Shown here one piece after another: positions 36,334 to 45,851 of a DNA stretch of 64,000 nucleotides. The notes under the pieces are model-generated. The model did no database searches. It was not told the DNA's origin and worked only from the letters and a program-made list of their open reading frames with translations. Position 1 is the first letter of the stretch. Each line of letters begins with the position of its first letter. Position numbers and translations under genes: made by a program. The DNA comes from Bacteroidota bacterium (GTDB taxonomy: Bacteria; Bacteroidota; Bacteroidia; 2-12-FULL-35-15): positions 62,001-126,000 of the forward strand of contig CANJYB010000003.1 of NCBI GenBank assembly GCA_947479085.1. The letters are read 5' to 3'.

Positions 36334-38379
36334 ATGACTAGACAATTTTTTATATTAATCATTTTAATTTGGTTCGGATTCAATTTCAATTCCGCTTCAG
36401 CGCAAAAGAATTTTGCTCAGCGCTATGAAATAGATGCCAAACGAATTGGAGTATCTCCTTTTGATAAAGATGCGTTGCCGCGCAGCAGGGAGTTCCTGCG
36501 GCTCGACAGCACTTATTATGTCGGCTGGATGTATGAAGGGATTTATAAATACGAACGAAGTTCAGATTATTTAGGTTATAAAAATGCCATCCATCCGTTG
36601 CAAAAAGCATTCGACTTAATCAATAAAGATTACGGCAATGCATTTAAAAGATTGTTTTCCTCTCCGCAAATGTATATGGACAATCAAATCAGGTTAAATG
36701 ATTTGTACGAAATAGAAAACACCTTGCAGCTTTGTTACAACAATATCGAAATGCCCGATTCATCCATGTCGCTGCTCGATAAGGTAGATAGCTATCACTT
36801 GCAGAAAGATTTTTTTGGCACCTGTACAGAACGTGCATGGCTTTTTCATCGCAATCGTTTCTTTACTTCCGATAAATTTGATTTCCTTAAAAACACCATT
36901 GAGGAAAACGAAAAGATGGCAGCCCGCTGGTGTTACAATGGTTTTGAAAAGATTCAAAAAAATCAATCCATTAATGATTATTGGTTTGGCCCCCATCAAA
37001 GTGATGACGATAGATTAATGATTTATCACAACCTTGCCATCCTGCATGCATATAAACAGGATTACGACAGCGCTGAGTATTATTACAAAAAGCTGGAAGA
37101 GGGAAACAGAATATCATGGGGAAACTATGCCGAATTGCAAATGGAGATGGGGAATTTTGATAAGAGTTTGGAGTACTTCAACAAAAGGCAGTTGTACCGC
37201 GAACATGGTCTGGACGAGAAATATTATTATGTCCCGGTTTTATATGTTCTGGGTGGAAGACCAAAGGAAGCAATTACTATGGAGAACCAAAAGATTGCAC
37301 GGAGCGGTTCAACCCCTGGCTTTGGCTGGTATTCCATTGCCCTTGCCAGGAGTTATTTGTATGATGGCCAGCTCGACAGTTCCGAATTCTATTTGAATAA
37401 GGCTGCCAACTTTAAAGAGTTGCACATAGGTACCACACTCACTCAGTCACAATATGATTTTACAATTAACCTCTTAAAGGTTCAGTTGATTGATAAGAAA
37501 GCCGAGCAGATAAAATTTCTTAACAGGGGTTGGTGGTATTCATTTACTGACTTGTATAATTTCATTGCCTTAAAGATAGAAAAGTACCTGGACATATATG
37601 TAGTGGTAAATGAAATGGCAAACAATCCCGAAAGAAAGCGAATAGTGTACGATTTGTTTTGCAATGAGTCCACGGTTTCATTCGATGAGTCCATTTATCT
37701 TCTTAAAGACTTCAGTAATTCATTCTTTCAAAGCAAATACGAAGACTATCAGTTAAAGGATAAGAGGAAAAAGATTCAGCGTTACTTCAAGTTATTTTGC
37801 ACCAAGTTAAAATATGAAAACGGAGACAAAAAGGAAGCAGCAGCAGCAGGCGAAAACTTATTGAAAGAATCCTTTACTGTTAATCCCGCTTCTGATGAAT
37901 CTGTCTTGAATGAAAACCTGGTTGATACAGCTACCGAGAAATTATTTCTTGCAAGGTTATACGAAGTGCTCGCAAAGAGTTATGAAAAGGAGGAAGACCA
38001 AACTAAATTTAATCAGAACAGGAATAATTATTTCGATGTATATCCGCAATTACTTCCTTTCAGTGGCATTACCATGCAAATGAATCTTTCCGTTTCAGGC
38101 GAAACAGATGAGGTGATTACCCAAGTGGTTAATGATTTGAAAGATTGTAATATAGATTGGACAAAAGGAATGGATACGGGCGTGCCAAGTGTTTCCATTA
38201 AGTTTGCTAAAAAAGGAAAGCTGTACGAAGCAATAATTAATGTGAAAAGCCCGACAGGAAAAACAATTGTTAACGATGCACAATTGGTATTTAAAAATGC
38301 AATGGGCACAGGTAAGGAACTTGCGCTTCGGTTATTTGCAAAAGGGGGAGTAGTGGAATACGAACAGGTAAAGAACTAA
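36334..38379 (+). CDS. TPR-containing secreted protein
   Basis: The product has about 681 residues with a signal peptide (QFFILIILIWFGFNFNSASAQ). It has helical TPR-like repeats (YHNLAILHAYKQDYDSAEYYYKKLE, NFDKSLEYFNKRQLY, IALARSYLYDGQLDSSEFYLNKA) and a C-terminal part with NLSVSGETDEVITQVVNDL and SVSIKFAKKGKLYEAIINV that I do not recognise. A GTG at 36319 is possible, but ATG at 36334 gives the better signal peptide. It probably sits in the periplasm and is co-transcribed with the CocE-type hydrolase. Confidence 0.75.
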   Translation: MTRQFFILIILIWFGFNFNSASAQKNFAQRYEIDAKRIGVSPFDKDALPRSREFLRLDSTYYVGWMYEGIYKYERSSDYLGYKNAIHPLQKAFDLINKDYGNAFKRLFSSPQMYMDNQIRLNDLYEIENTLQLCYNNIEMPDSSMSLLDKVDSYHLQKDFFGTCTERAWLFHRNRFFTSDKFDFLKNTIEENEKMAARWCYNGFEKIQKNQSINDYWFGPHQSDDDRLMIYHNLAILHAYKQDYDSAEYYYKKLEEGNRISWGNYAELQMEMGNFDKSLEYFNKRQLYREHGLDEKYYYVPVLYVLGGRPKEAITMENQKIARSGSTPGFGWYSIALARSYLYDGQLDSSEFYLNKAANFKELHIGTTLTQSQYDFTINLLKVQLIDKKAEQIKFLNRGWWYSFTDLYNFIALKIEKYLDIYVVVNEMANNPERKRIVYDLFCNESTVSFDESIYLLKDFSNSFFQSKYEDYQLKDKRKKIQRYFKLFCTKLKYENGDKKEAAAAGENLLKESFTVNPASDESVLNENLVDTATEKLFLARLYEVLAKSYEKEEDQTKFNQNRNNYFDVYPQLLPFSGITMQMNLSVSGETDEVITQVVNDLKDCNIDWTKGMDTGVPSVSIKFAKKGKLYEAIINVKSPTGKTIVNDAQLVFKNAMGTGKELALRLFAKGGVVEYEQVKN

Positions 38380-38394
38380 TAAATTAGAAATAAT

Positions 38395-40299
38395 ATGATA
38401 AAAAGAATCGCAACCCTATTATTAATGACTGTTATTACCGGTCATGCATTTGCACAACAGTCAACAAAATTTCCTGCTCTTGCTGATGTTGCTATTTCCG
38501 ATTCAACCTTTATTGTAAATAATTATTATAAAATGGAGCGCATGATACCCATGCGTGATGGAGTGAAATTATTTACTTCTATCTATATCCCTAAAGATTC
38601 TTCGGATAAACATCCTATTATGCTTACCCGTACACCTTATTCCTGCGCACCTTATGGAGAAGATAAATTCAAGAATTTCTGGAGCAGGAATACCGATATT
38701 TATTTCAAGGAAAAATACATTGTTATAATACAGGATGTTCGTGGCAGATATATGAGCGAAGGAGAGTTTGAAGACATTCGCCCTTTTATTGAAAACAAAA
38801 AAACAAACAAGGATGTGGATGAGGCCAGTGATACGTATGATGCAATTGATTGGATGGTAAAACATGTTCCTTCCAACAATGGCAATGTAGGGGTAAGCGG
38901 TATTTCATATCCGGGTTTTTATTCCACCATGGCGGCTTTGTCAGGTCATCCTGCGTTAAAAGCGGTGAGCCCGCAGGCACCGGTTACAGATTGGTTCATT
39001 GGTGATGATGTGCATCATAACGGTGCGTTTTTTATGATGGATGATTTCGGTTTCGACTATGCGTTTGGCAAACCCCGCCCGAAACCAACCACTGAAAGTG
39101 AAAGAGGTTTTGATTTTAAATCGCAGGATAATTATGATTTTTATCTCCGTCAGGGAACTTTAAAAAACCTTACCAAGCGCTACATGGGCGACTCAATGAA
39201 ATTCTGGAACGAAGAAATGAATCATCCTAACTACGATGATTTCTGGAAAGCACATACCGTTACGTATCATCTTTTTAAAGTTCATCCTGCAATACTTATC
39301 ACTGGAGGTTTGTTTGATGCGGAGGATTGCTGGGGTGCATGGAACACTTATAAAACAATTGAAAAACAAAGTCCGGGTACAAGAAACAGTATTTGTATGG
39401 GCCCATGGTTTCATGGTGGCTGGGCAAAATCAGATGGGAGTCATTTAGGAAATGTGCAGTTTGGAAAAGGAGTGTCGGATTACTATTATAAAAATGTAGA
39501 GATGCCTTTCTTCAATTTTTATCTGAAGGGAGATAAAGATTTGGCCGGCAAAGTAGCTGAAGCGACCATATTTATTTCAGGAGAAAATAAGTGGCAACAG
39601 TTTACTCAATGGCCTCCGCAAAATGTGGAAACAAAACCAATTTATCTGAATGAACACGATGCATTAACTTTTGAAAAGCCAACTTCAGTAAATAGTTTTT
39701 CTGAATACATCAGCGATCCGGCCAAGCCAGTGCCTTACACTGAAGATGTGCACATGGAAAGAACTAGAGAATACATGACAGATGACCAACGATTTGCTTC
39801 CCGCAGACCGGATGTGATTTCATTCAAAACAGATACCTTAACAAGTGATGTTACTTTAACTGGACCTGTAATAGCTGACCTTATGGTTAGTATTTCATCT
39901 ACTGATGCGGACTTTATAGTTAAGGTTATCGATGTATTTCCTGACAACTTTAAATATGCTAAAGATGATAAATATCCAATGGGAGGTTACCAGATGATGG
40001 TGAGAGGTGAAGTGATGCGTGGTAAATTCAGAAATAGTTTTGAAAAGCCTGAAGCATTTGTATCGGGTAAGGTAACGGAAGTGAAATTTGAACTACCTGA
40101 TGTGGCGCATACCTTTCAGAAAGGACATCGTATTATGATTCAAATTCAAAGCAGTTGGTTTCCATTAGTTGACCGGAACCCTCAGCAATTCCTGGATATC
40201 TACCATTGTGATGAAAAAGATTTTATTAAGTCGGCAATACATATTTATCATGATGCAAAAAATGCTTCTTCGATTTTATTGCCTGTCTTGAAAAGATAA
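38395..40299 (+). CDS. CocE/NonD family hydrolase (Xaa-Pro peptidase-like)
   Basis: The 634-residue exported protein has a signal peptide (MTVITGHAFAQ). The alpha/beta-hydrolase core carries the nucleophile elbow GVSGISYPGFYS, an Asp in GGLFDAEDCWGAW and a His in GPWFHGGWAKSDGS. A C-terminal jelly-roll (PexD-type) domain includes DADFIVKVIDVFPDNF. Relatives are cocaine esterase, glutaryl acylase and X-Pro dipeptidyl peptidases. The natural substrate is probably a peptide or an amide ester. It starts 15 bp after the TPR gene. Confidence 0.92.
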   Translation: MIKRIATLLLMTVITGHAFAQQSTKFPALADVAISDSTFIVNNYYKMERMIPMRDGVKLFTSIYIPKDSSDKHPIMLTRTPYSCAPYGEDKFKNFWSRNTDIYFKEKYIVIIQDVRGRYMSEGEFEDIRPFIENKKTNKDVDEASDTYDAIDWMVKHVPSNNGNVGVSGISYPGFYSTMAALSGHPALKAVSPQAPVTDWFIGDDVHHNGAFFMMDDFGFDYAFGKPRPKPTTESERGFDFKSQDNYDFYLRQGTLKNLTKRYMGDSMKFWNEEMNHPNYDDFWKAHTVTYHLFKVHPAILITGGLFDAEDCWGAWNTYKTIEKQSPGTRNSICMGPWFHGGWAKSDGSHLGNVQFGKGVSDYYYKNVEMPFFNFYLKGDKDLAGKVAEATIFISGENKWQQFTQWPPQNVETKPIYLNEHDALTFEKPTSVNSFSEYISDPAKPVPYTEDVHMERTREYMTDDQRFASRRPDVISFKTDTLTSDVTLTGPVIADLMVSISSTDADFIVKVIDVFPDNFKYAKDDKYPMGGYQMMVRGEVMRGKFRNSFEKPEAFVSGKVTEVKFELPDVAHTFQKGHRIMIQIQSSWFPLVDRNPQQFLDIYHCDEKDFIKSAIHIYHDAKNASSILLPVLKR

Positions 40300-40412
40300 A
40301 TTAGTTTATCGCAAATAATTATAGTTCCATCTCAATTAACAAAACCGACCTTGTTTTTGCACTTTTTAATTTCGTCTTTTGTACCGTCAAACAAACAAAA
40401 AGAAATTAAATT

Positions 40413-40523
40413 ATGTATAGCTACCAGGAAAAAAACACAAAAGGAAGAAAATTCATGTACATCGTTACAATAATGTTTATGCTTAGTTCTGTATTATTTC
40501 TTTTGTATAACATTGTGAAATAA
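40413..40523 (+). CDS. Mini membrane protein, 36 residues
   Basis: The frame is ATG to TAA: MYSYQEKNTKGRKFMYIV, then TIMFMLSSVLFLLYNIVK. A polar, basic N terminus is followed by one membrane helix. The TCGTCTTTTG at 40371-40380, about 30 bp before the ATG, resembles a -7 box. The codon pattern and the clean Lys/Arg-then-hydrophobic layout suggest a real gene. Unknown function. Confidence 0.5.
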   Translation: MYSYQEKNTKGRKFMYIVTIMFMLSSVLFLLYNIVK

Positions 40524-40619
40524 ATCTTCGCCCAAGGTTTTTACATTTTGTAAAAAATTAATGTTACTTTTATCAATGAATTATTATTGATAGAAATTAA
40601 ACCTTAATCTCTTAACAAA

Positions 40620-41036
40620 ATGACAACTTCAACTTTCTCAAAAATAATCGGAATCATTTTACTCGTGATTTCTTTTTCTTTCCTAAACACTAACCAATTA
40701 TTTGCCCAGGCAAATAAAGAACGCCAATTTTCTTTTTGTTATCAAACCAGCGATACTATCCAGATTTCTGACCTTGAAAGCTGCGTGGAATTAGTTCCAA
40801 GCGATAAAAACCTGAAAGTGAAATCTTATGTGGTTATGATTCGATTGGGTGATGTATTTCAGGAATTCGATATCAATAATGGCGCACATTTGGTTCTCGG
40901 AATAACAGATGAGATAGTAAAACAAAAAAAGAAAGTGAAATACATCCAGATAAGAGACATTATTTGTACTGAAGGGAAAAGCAAGGAAGAGAAAAAATTC
41001 AGAGAGTTCAGGATTTACATAAAGCAACCCAACTAA
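40620..41036 (+). CDS. Secreted protein with GldM-C-like domain
   Basis: This 138-residue protein has a signal peptide (GIILLVISFSFLNTNQLFAQ). The mature part (CVELVPSDKNLKVKSYVVMI, then DEIVKQKKKVKYIQIRDIICTEGK, then RIYIK) resembles the last beta domain of GldM (F-x-V-x-S-F..., I-x-I-x-D-I-x-x-x-G). GldM spans the periplasm in type IX secretion, but this is only a single domain. It is more likely a relative than a subunit. Sequence similarity is judged by eye. Confidence 0.5.
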   Translation: MTTSTFSKIIGIILLVISFSFLNTNQLFAQANKERQFSFCYQTSDTIQISDLESCVELVPSDKNLKVKSYVVMIRLGDVFQEFDINNGAHLVLGITDEIVKQKKKVKYIQIRDIICTEGKSKEEKKFREFRIYIKQPN

Positions 41037-41056
41037 TTCCCCTGAGTAATTCTAGT

Positions 41057-41407
41057 ATGAGTAAAATACGACACTACGAAAACCTTCATATTCCGCTTTG
41101 GTTGTTGAAGGATACCTGCTGGATGCTGCAATGGAGGGTATTAGGTATTACAATGATTTTCCCCACAGTTACTGTTGCTCTTATTATTGCTGTAAAGTCA
41201 TGGCGGGAAAAAGATGAAGAGTTCCTGATTAATCTTGCTATCTGTTTTTGGATATCGGCAAACTCTTATTGGATGGTTTGTGAATTCTTTCATCACGAAG
41301 AGATAAAGAATTATGCAGGGTTTCCTTTTGTTGCAGGAATGTTATGTGTTGCAGTTTTTTACTACAAACGATTGTTTGGAAAGTCTAATAAGAACCTTAT
41401 TGACTAA
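41057..41407 (+). CDS. Small membrane protein of unknown function
   Basis: The 116-residue protein has three hydrophobic segments (ITMIFPTVTVALIIAVKSW, FLINLAICFWISANSYWMVCEFF and GFPFVAGMLCVAVFYYKR). It has no signal peptide. Composition and spacing (20 bp after the GldM-C-like gene) suggest a real gene in the same transcript. It overlaps ribH tail to tail by 11 bp. Family not recognised. Confidence 0.65.
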   Translation: MSKIRHYENLHIPLWLLKDTCWMLQWRVLGITMIFPTVTVALIIAVKSWREKDEEFLINLAICFWISANSYWMVCEFFHHEEIKNYAGFPFVAGMLCVAVFYYKRLFGKSNKNLID

Positions 41408-41891
41408 AGAGATTTTTTAAAGCAAGCATTTTAAGAGCGGTTACCGCTGCTTCCACACCTTTATTTCCATGTTTTCCTCCTGCTCTTTCCTTTGCCTGTT
41501 GTTGGTCATTGGTTGTCAGTACACCAAATATTACAGGCTTATTGTATTTCAGGCTTACATTGGTGATTCCATGAGCCACAGCATCACATATAAAATCGAA
41601 GTGACGGGTTTCTCCCTGAATAACGCATCCAAGACAAATAACGGCATCAATGGTTTTGTCTTCACATAAATACTGGGCACCTAATGATAACTCAAAACTA
41701 CCGGGAACATAACTTACTTTAATATCCTTTTCAGTTACTCCGTTTTCCAGTAATGTTTCAACTGCGCCTTCTTTTAATGCATTGGTAATTTCAGTATTCC
41801 ATTCAGAAACGACAATGCTTATTCTCATGCCGGAACCATTTGGAATTGCATTTCCTTCGAATGCTGATAAGTTTTTATTTACAGAAGACAT
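41397..41891 (-). CDS. ribH: 6,7-dimethyl-8-ribityllumazine synthase
   Basis: The 164-residue enzyme condenses 5-amino-6-ribitylaminouracil with dihydroxybutanone phosphate in riboflavin synthesis. It has the IRISIVVSEWNTEITNAL start, SYVPGSFELSLGAQYL, GCVIQGETRHFDFICDAVAHGI with the catalytic His, and PVIFGVLTTNDQQQAKERAGG. It is a single gene with no FMN riboswitch visible. It is next to the TPR gene, a usual neighbour in Bacteroidota. Confidence 0.95.
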   Translation of the reverse strand: MSSVNKNLSAFEGNAIPNGSGMRISIVVSEWNTEITNALKEGAVETLLENGVTEKDIKVSYVPGSFELSLGAQYLCEDKTIDAVICLGCVIQGETRHFDFICDAVAHGITNVSLKYNKPVIFGVLTTNDQQQAKERAGGKHGNKGVEAAVTALKMLALKNLFSQ

Positions 41892-41961
41892 TGGTAGAAA
41901 TTAAAAATGTTGAATTATAAATGATGAATGCAAATATTGTAAAATTAATAATTAAAAAAGA

Positions 41962-41989
41962 AAAGGTGATTTTTTTCAAAATCACCTTT
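41962..41989 (-). terminator. Terminator of the TPR gene
   Basis: A 12-bp perfect stem (AAAGGTGATTTT/AAAATCACCTTT), 4-nt loop; the minus strand continues with TTTTCTTTTTT. Confidence 0.85.
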
Positions 41990-42012
41990 AAGTTTAGTCT
42001 TAATAGTTTGTT

Positions 42013-42699
42013 TTATAAATTACCTAAGGTTTTAGCACGGGCAATGTATTTGTCCATGTCTTTTCCTTCAGTAGTTTCAGGATATTCATTTTTAATACGT
42101 TCGTATAATTTTACAGCATCAGCATAGTTTCCTTTTTCTTCGTTAGCCATTGCAGCTTTTTTAAGACAAACTGGAGTGTCGAAGTTGTTACTATGTTGCT
42201 CAGCAGCTTTTAAATAGAAAGTAATAGCATCATCTGTTTTACCTAATTCCATATTCGCATCTCCTATAGCAGCTGTAGCTAATGGTCCAACAATAAGGTC
42301 ATTGCTGTCAAATTTCTTTAAATGCTCAATAGCATCTTCAAATTTTCCGGTTTTTAAATAACATAAACCAAGATAGTACTCAGCTAAATTACCTGATGGG
42401 GTAAGGCTATAGTCATCTGCTATTTGTAAAAAGCCTGACGCTGTTCCATCTCCATTAATTGCTTTATTGATGGAATCTTTTTCAAAATACTGCTCTGCTT
42501 TAAACATATCTGTGCGGGCTTTGGTTTCTTCGCCAGCCACATACCAATATTTATATGCATAGTATCCACCTACTATTACAATGATTACACCTAATATAGT
42601 GAGCAGGTTCTTTTTGTTTTGCTCTATATAAAGTTCTGTTTTAGTAAATGCTTGTCCTACATCAACAATTGGTTCGTCTTCTATTACTTGTTTTGCCAT
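42013..42699 (-). CDS. Membrane-anchored TPR protein (YfgM-like)
   Basis: The protein has about 228 residues with a short cytoplasmic start (MAKQVIEDEPIVDVGQ), one membrane helix (LLTILGVIIVIVGGYYAYKYW) and four or so TPR repeats (GNLAEYYLGLCYLKTGKFEDAIEHLKKF, GKTDDAITFYLKAAEQHSNN, GNYADAVKLYERIKNEYPET). It resembles YfgM, which works at the Sec translocon. The start at 42699 lies 30 bp after a -7 box and is preferred over 42732. Confidence 0.85.
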   Translation of the reverse strand: MAKQVIEDEPIVDVGQAFTKTELYIEQNKKNLLTILGVIIVIVGGYYAYKYWYVAGEETKARTDMFKAEQYFEKDSINKAINGDGTASGFLQIADDYSLTPSGNLAEYYLGLCYLKTGKFEDAIEHLKKFDSNDLIVGPLATAAIGDANMELGKTDDAITFYLKAAEQHSNNFDTPVCLKKAAMANEEKGNYADAVKLYERIKNEYPETTEGKDMDKYIARAKTLGNL

Positions 42700-42729
42700 T
42701 TTTTTGTTTAATTCTGATTTAACGGAGTG

Positions 42730-42737
42730 CAAAAATA
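42730..42737 (-). promoter_or_regulatory. -7 box (TATTTTTG) of the TPR gene
   Basis: An exact TAnnTTTG match on the minus strand about 30 bp before the ATG at 42699. A start at 42732 would overlap it. Confidence 0.55.
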
Positions 42738-42891
42738 AGTTTTTTTTGCATATTCCATAATTTAATTAATAAATATGCAGTTCTATAACGTTTTTTAGGT
42801 AATTTTACCTTCCCTTAAAAAAAGTGGATATATTGCCGGAAGTCACTATTGATAGCTATTGCCAATCGAGTGGAAGAAAGAAAATACTGAA

Positions 42892-44025
42892 ATGTACCTG
42901 AAAAAAATATCTTTAATTAATTTTAAAAACTATCCGGAGGCCGAATTGGAGTTCAGTAGTCATGTAAACTGCCTTACGGGCAATAACGGTGAGGGAAAGA
43001 CCAATGTTTTGGATGCAATTCACTACTTATCCTTCTGCAAAAGCTTCTTTAACCCGATTGACAGTCAAAACATTTTGCATGAAGCTCCTTTTTTCTTAAT
43101 TCAAGGTGTTTTTGATAATAATAATGAAGAAGAAGAAGTGTATTGCGGATTAAAACGTAATCAGCGGAAAATATTTAAACGTAATAAAAAAGAGTATGCA
43201 CGCTTAGCAGAACATATCGGTTTATATCCTTTAGTTATGGTTTCACCGGCCGATTCGGAATTAATAACCGAAGGGAGTGAAAGCAGGAGAAAGTTTATAG
43301 ATAGTGTAATTGCTCAGTTCGACAGGGAATACCTCGAAAACCTGATATCATATAATAAGGTGCTTTCTCATAGAAATGCTTTGTTGAAACAAATAGCTGA
43401 TAGTGGCAGGTTTGATAAAGATGCACTGGAGATATGGGATATGCAATTAGTGGATTACGGTAAAAGAATACATACCAAGCGAAGTGATTTTATTAAAAGC
43501 TTTATTCCTATTTTTCAGAAGTACTACGAATTAATTTCTGGAGGAAGAGAGAAAGTAGGCATTGAATACAATTCACATTTAAATGAAAATGAATTTTCTA
43601 TTGTTTTGGCAAATACATTGAATCGCGACAGGGCAATGCAATATACCACCGTTGGAATACATAAAGATGATCTGGAATTTACCATAGATACTCATTCATT
43701 AAAAAAATATGCATCGCAAGGACAACAAAAATCTTTCTTAATTGCATTAAAACTTGCTCAATTTGACTTTATAAAAAGCATTAAAAAGGTTACTCCTATA
43801 TTATTACTGGATGATATATATGATAAACTGGACGATTTACGTGTAAAGCAATTGATGGAACTTGTAAGCAGTGATAACTTCGGGCAGTTATTTATTACAG
43901 ATACACACCCTACACGATTATCAGATTTATTTAAGTCAGCAGAGGTAGATTACAAAGTATTTAAAATAGTTAACGGAACAACAAGGTTAGAAAGCCCAAA
44001 GTTGGAAAGTACAAAGGTTAGCTAA
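42892..44025 (+). CDS. recF: DNA replication and repair protein RecF
   Basis: The protein has about 377 residues. RecF loads RecA at single-strand gaps. Visible are Walker A GNNGEGKTN (30-38), the ABC-type signature ASQGQQKSFLIALKLAQ and Walker B ILLLDDIYDKLDD. The start at 42892 (MYLKKISLINFKNY) is the family start. The last 12 residues (LESPKLESTKVS) are encoded by repetitive DNA that continues as AACTTTAAACTTTGAAC after the stop, so they may not be native. Upstream of the DUF721 gene, as in many Bacteroidota. Confidence 0.95.
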   Translation: MYLKKISLINFKNYPEAELEFSSHVNCLTGNNGEGKTNVLDAIHYLSFCKSFFNPIDSQNILHEAPFFLIQGVFDNNNEEEEVYCGLKRNQRKIFKRNKKEYARLAEHIGLYPLVMVSPADSELITEGSESRRKFIDSVIAQFDREYLENLISYNKVLSHRNALLKQIADSGRFDKDALEIWDMQLVDYGKRIHTKRSDFIKSFIPIFQKYYELISGGREKVGIEYNSHLNENEFSIVLANTLNRDRAMQYTTVGIHKDDLEFTIDTHSLKKYASQGQQKSFLIALKLAQFDFIKSIKKVTPILLLDDIYDKLDDLRVKQLMELVSSDNFGQLFITDTHPTRLSDLFKSAEVDYKVFKIVNGTTRLESPKLESTKVS

Positions 44026-44061
44026 CTTTAAACTTTGAACTTTTAAACTTTAAACTGAATT

Positions 44062-44352
44062 ATGAGTAAACACAACGAATATACTATAAAGCAAGCCATC
44101 GAAAATCTATTGAAAGCTTATAAGCTAAACGATAAGATGGATGAAAAGAAGCTGATAGGTTCCTGGGAAGAGTTAATGGGCAGAATGATTGCGAAGCATA
44201 CCAAGGACATTGTAATAAGGAATAAGCAGTTGATTGTTACCTTAGATTCTTCTGCTTTGCGAAATGAACTAGCCCTGGCTAAAACCAAAATAGTTAAGAT
44301 AATGAATGAAAAGGCAGGGAAGGAAGTGATAACGGAGGTGGTACTTCGGTAG
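44062..44352 (+). CDS. DUF721 (DciA-like) protein
   Basis: The 96-residue protein has the DUF721 pattern: IKQAIENLLKAYKLNDKMDEKKLIGSWEELMG, IAKHTKDIVIRNKQLIVTLDSSALRNELALAKTKIV. DUF721 contains DciA, the helicase loader partner of DnaB in bacteria without DnaC. The recF-DUF721 pair fits a replication role. This is a single domain of typical length for the phylum. Confidence 0.85.
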   Translation: MSKHNEYTIKQAIENLLKAYKLNDKMDEKKLIGSWEELMGRMIAKHTKDIVIRNKQLIVTLDSSALRNELALAKTKIVKIMNEKAGKEVITEVVLR

Positions 44353-44395
44353 AATTATAAATTATTAATTTTGAATTGTAAATTGACAAATGTAT

Positions 44396-45775
44396 ATGAA
44401 TAAAATTAAAACCTCCTTAATTGCTGCAGTTTACATGCTTTCAGCAACTACTATCATTGCACAAACAGATTCTGCAATGATTAAAAAAATATACAATGAA
44501 GCATTGAGTAATGGTAAAAGCTATTCCAATCTTGACTATTTGACTAATAAAATAGGAGGGAGGTTAAGTGGTTCTCCTCAGGCACAACAAGCGGTGGAAT
44601 GGGCATTTAAAGCAATGAAAGAAGCCGGTGCAGATACAGTGTATTTGCAGGAATGCATGGTGCCGCATTGGGTACGTGGTGCAAAGGAAGTTGGCAAAGC
44701 CATCTGTTCCAATCCGAAAGATAGCCGAGAGTTGCCGGTATGTGCATTGGGTGGCTCTATTGCGACTCCTTCTGATGGTATCACAGCAAACGTAATAGAA
44801 GTAATGGGTCTTAAAGGGTTGGAAGCATTGGGTAAAGAGAAGATAAAAGGAAAAATAGTTTTCTTTAATGAACCCATGGACCCGACATTTATCGGCACTT
44901 TTAATGCTTATGGCAAAGCTGTGGAGCAGCGTTGGGCTGGTCCTTCGGAAGCGGTAAAGTATGGTGCGGTGGCTGTGGTTACGCGTTCGTGCACCTTAAC
45001 ACAGGATGATTATCCGCATACCGGTTCGATGGGATATAAAGATAGTTTGAATAAAATCCCTGCCTGCTGTATCAGTACCAATGGCGCTAACTGGCTAAGT
45101 GCTGAATTGAAAAAAGATAAAGACCTTAAGTTCTTTTTGCAGATGAGTTGTAATACTTTGCCGGATGTGAAATCATACAATGTGGTAGGAGAAATAAGAG
45201 GAAGCGAGAAAAAGAACGAGTTCATTGTGGTTGGTGGTCACCTTGATTCATGGGATACCGGAACGGGTGCGCATGATGATGGAGCAGGAGTGGTGCAATC
45301 AATTGAAGTATTAAGAATATTTAAAGCATTAGGGTATAAACCAAAATGTACCATACGTGCTGTTGCCTTTATGAACGAGGAAAACGGAGGAAGAGGAGGA
45401 AAGAAGTATGCAGAACTGGCCAAAAAGAATAATGAAAAGCATCTTGCTGCCATCGAATCGGATGCTGGTGGATTTACTCCGCGCGGATTCAGCAGTGATG
45501 TTACTCCGGAAGTAAAAGCAAAATTAAAAAGCTGGAGACCCTTGTTTGAACCTTACGGAGTGTATGATTTTGGAAGAGATGGCAGTGGTTCGGATATTGG
45601 TCCGTTGAAAGATCAAAATGTTCCCTGCATGGAACTTAGCCCTGATTCGCAACGTTATTTTATTCATCATCATACTCCTGTTGATACTTTTGAATACATT
45701 AATCAGCGGGAACTGGAACTGGGAGGTGCAGCCATGGCAGCACTTGTATGGATGATAGCACAACATGGGTTGTAA
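44396..45775 (+). CDS. M28 family metallopeptidase
   Basis: The exported 459-residue aminopeptidase-like protein has a signal peptide (MLSATTIIAQ) and a PA-type inserted domain (about 120-215: ALGGSIATPSDGITANVIEV, GKIVFFNEPM). The zinc ligands are in GGHLDSW (His), AHDDGAG (Asp), FMNEENGG (Glu), AIESDAGG (Asp) and HHHTPVDT (His), as in M28 plasma glutamate carboxypeptidase-like enzymes. The likely role is peptide use in the periplasm. It has no operon partner. Confidence 0.9.
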   Translation: MNKIKTSLIAAVYMLSATTIIAQTDSAMIKKIYNEALSNGKSYSNLDYLTNKIGGRLSGSPQAQQAVEWAFKAMKEAGADTVYLQECMVPHWVRGAKEVGKAICSNPKDSRELPVCALGGSIATPSDGITANVIEVMGLKGLEALGKEKIKGKIVFFNEPMDPTFIGTFNAYGKAVEQRWAGPSEAVKYGAVAVVTRSCTLTQDDYPHTGSMGYKDSLNKIPACCISTNGANWLSAELKKDKDLKFFLQMSCNTLPDVKSYNVVGEIRGSEKKNEFIVVGGHLDSWDTGTGAHDDGAGVVQSIEVLRIFKALGYKPKCTIRAVAFMNEENGGRGGKKYAELAKKNNEKHLAAIESDAGGFTPRGFSSDVTPEVKAKLKSWRPLFEPYGVYDFGRDGSGSDIGPLKDQNVPCMELSPDSQRYFIHHHTPVDTFEYINQRELELGGAAMAALVWMIAQHGL

Positions 45776-45815
45776 ATTCATTACCCTTTTATTCGTTAAA
45801 AATATATAAGTATTC

Positions 45816-45845
45816 TTGCTGATTTAAAATAAACAGGTACATTTG
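45816..45845 (+). promoter_or_regulatory. Promoter TTG-N19-TACATTTG
   Basis: TTG at 45816-45818 and TACATTTG at 45838-45845 have the 19-nt spacing typical of Bacteroidota. The ATG at 45852 begins 7 nt after the -7 box, so the transcript may be leaderless, and a TTG start at 45843 is excluded. Confidence 0.65.
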
Positions 45846-45851
45846 TATTCA

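Noticed and set aside
45843-45851. TTG start for the secreted protein at 45852
   Set aside because: The codon lies inside the -7 box TACATTTG, so translation from it is not possible on a transcript from that promoter.
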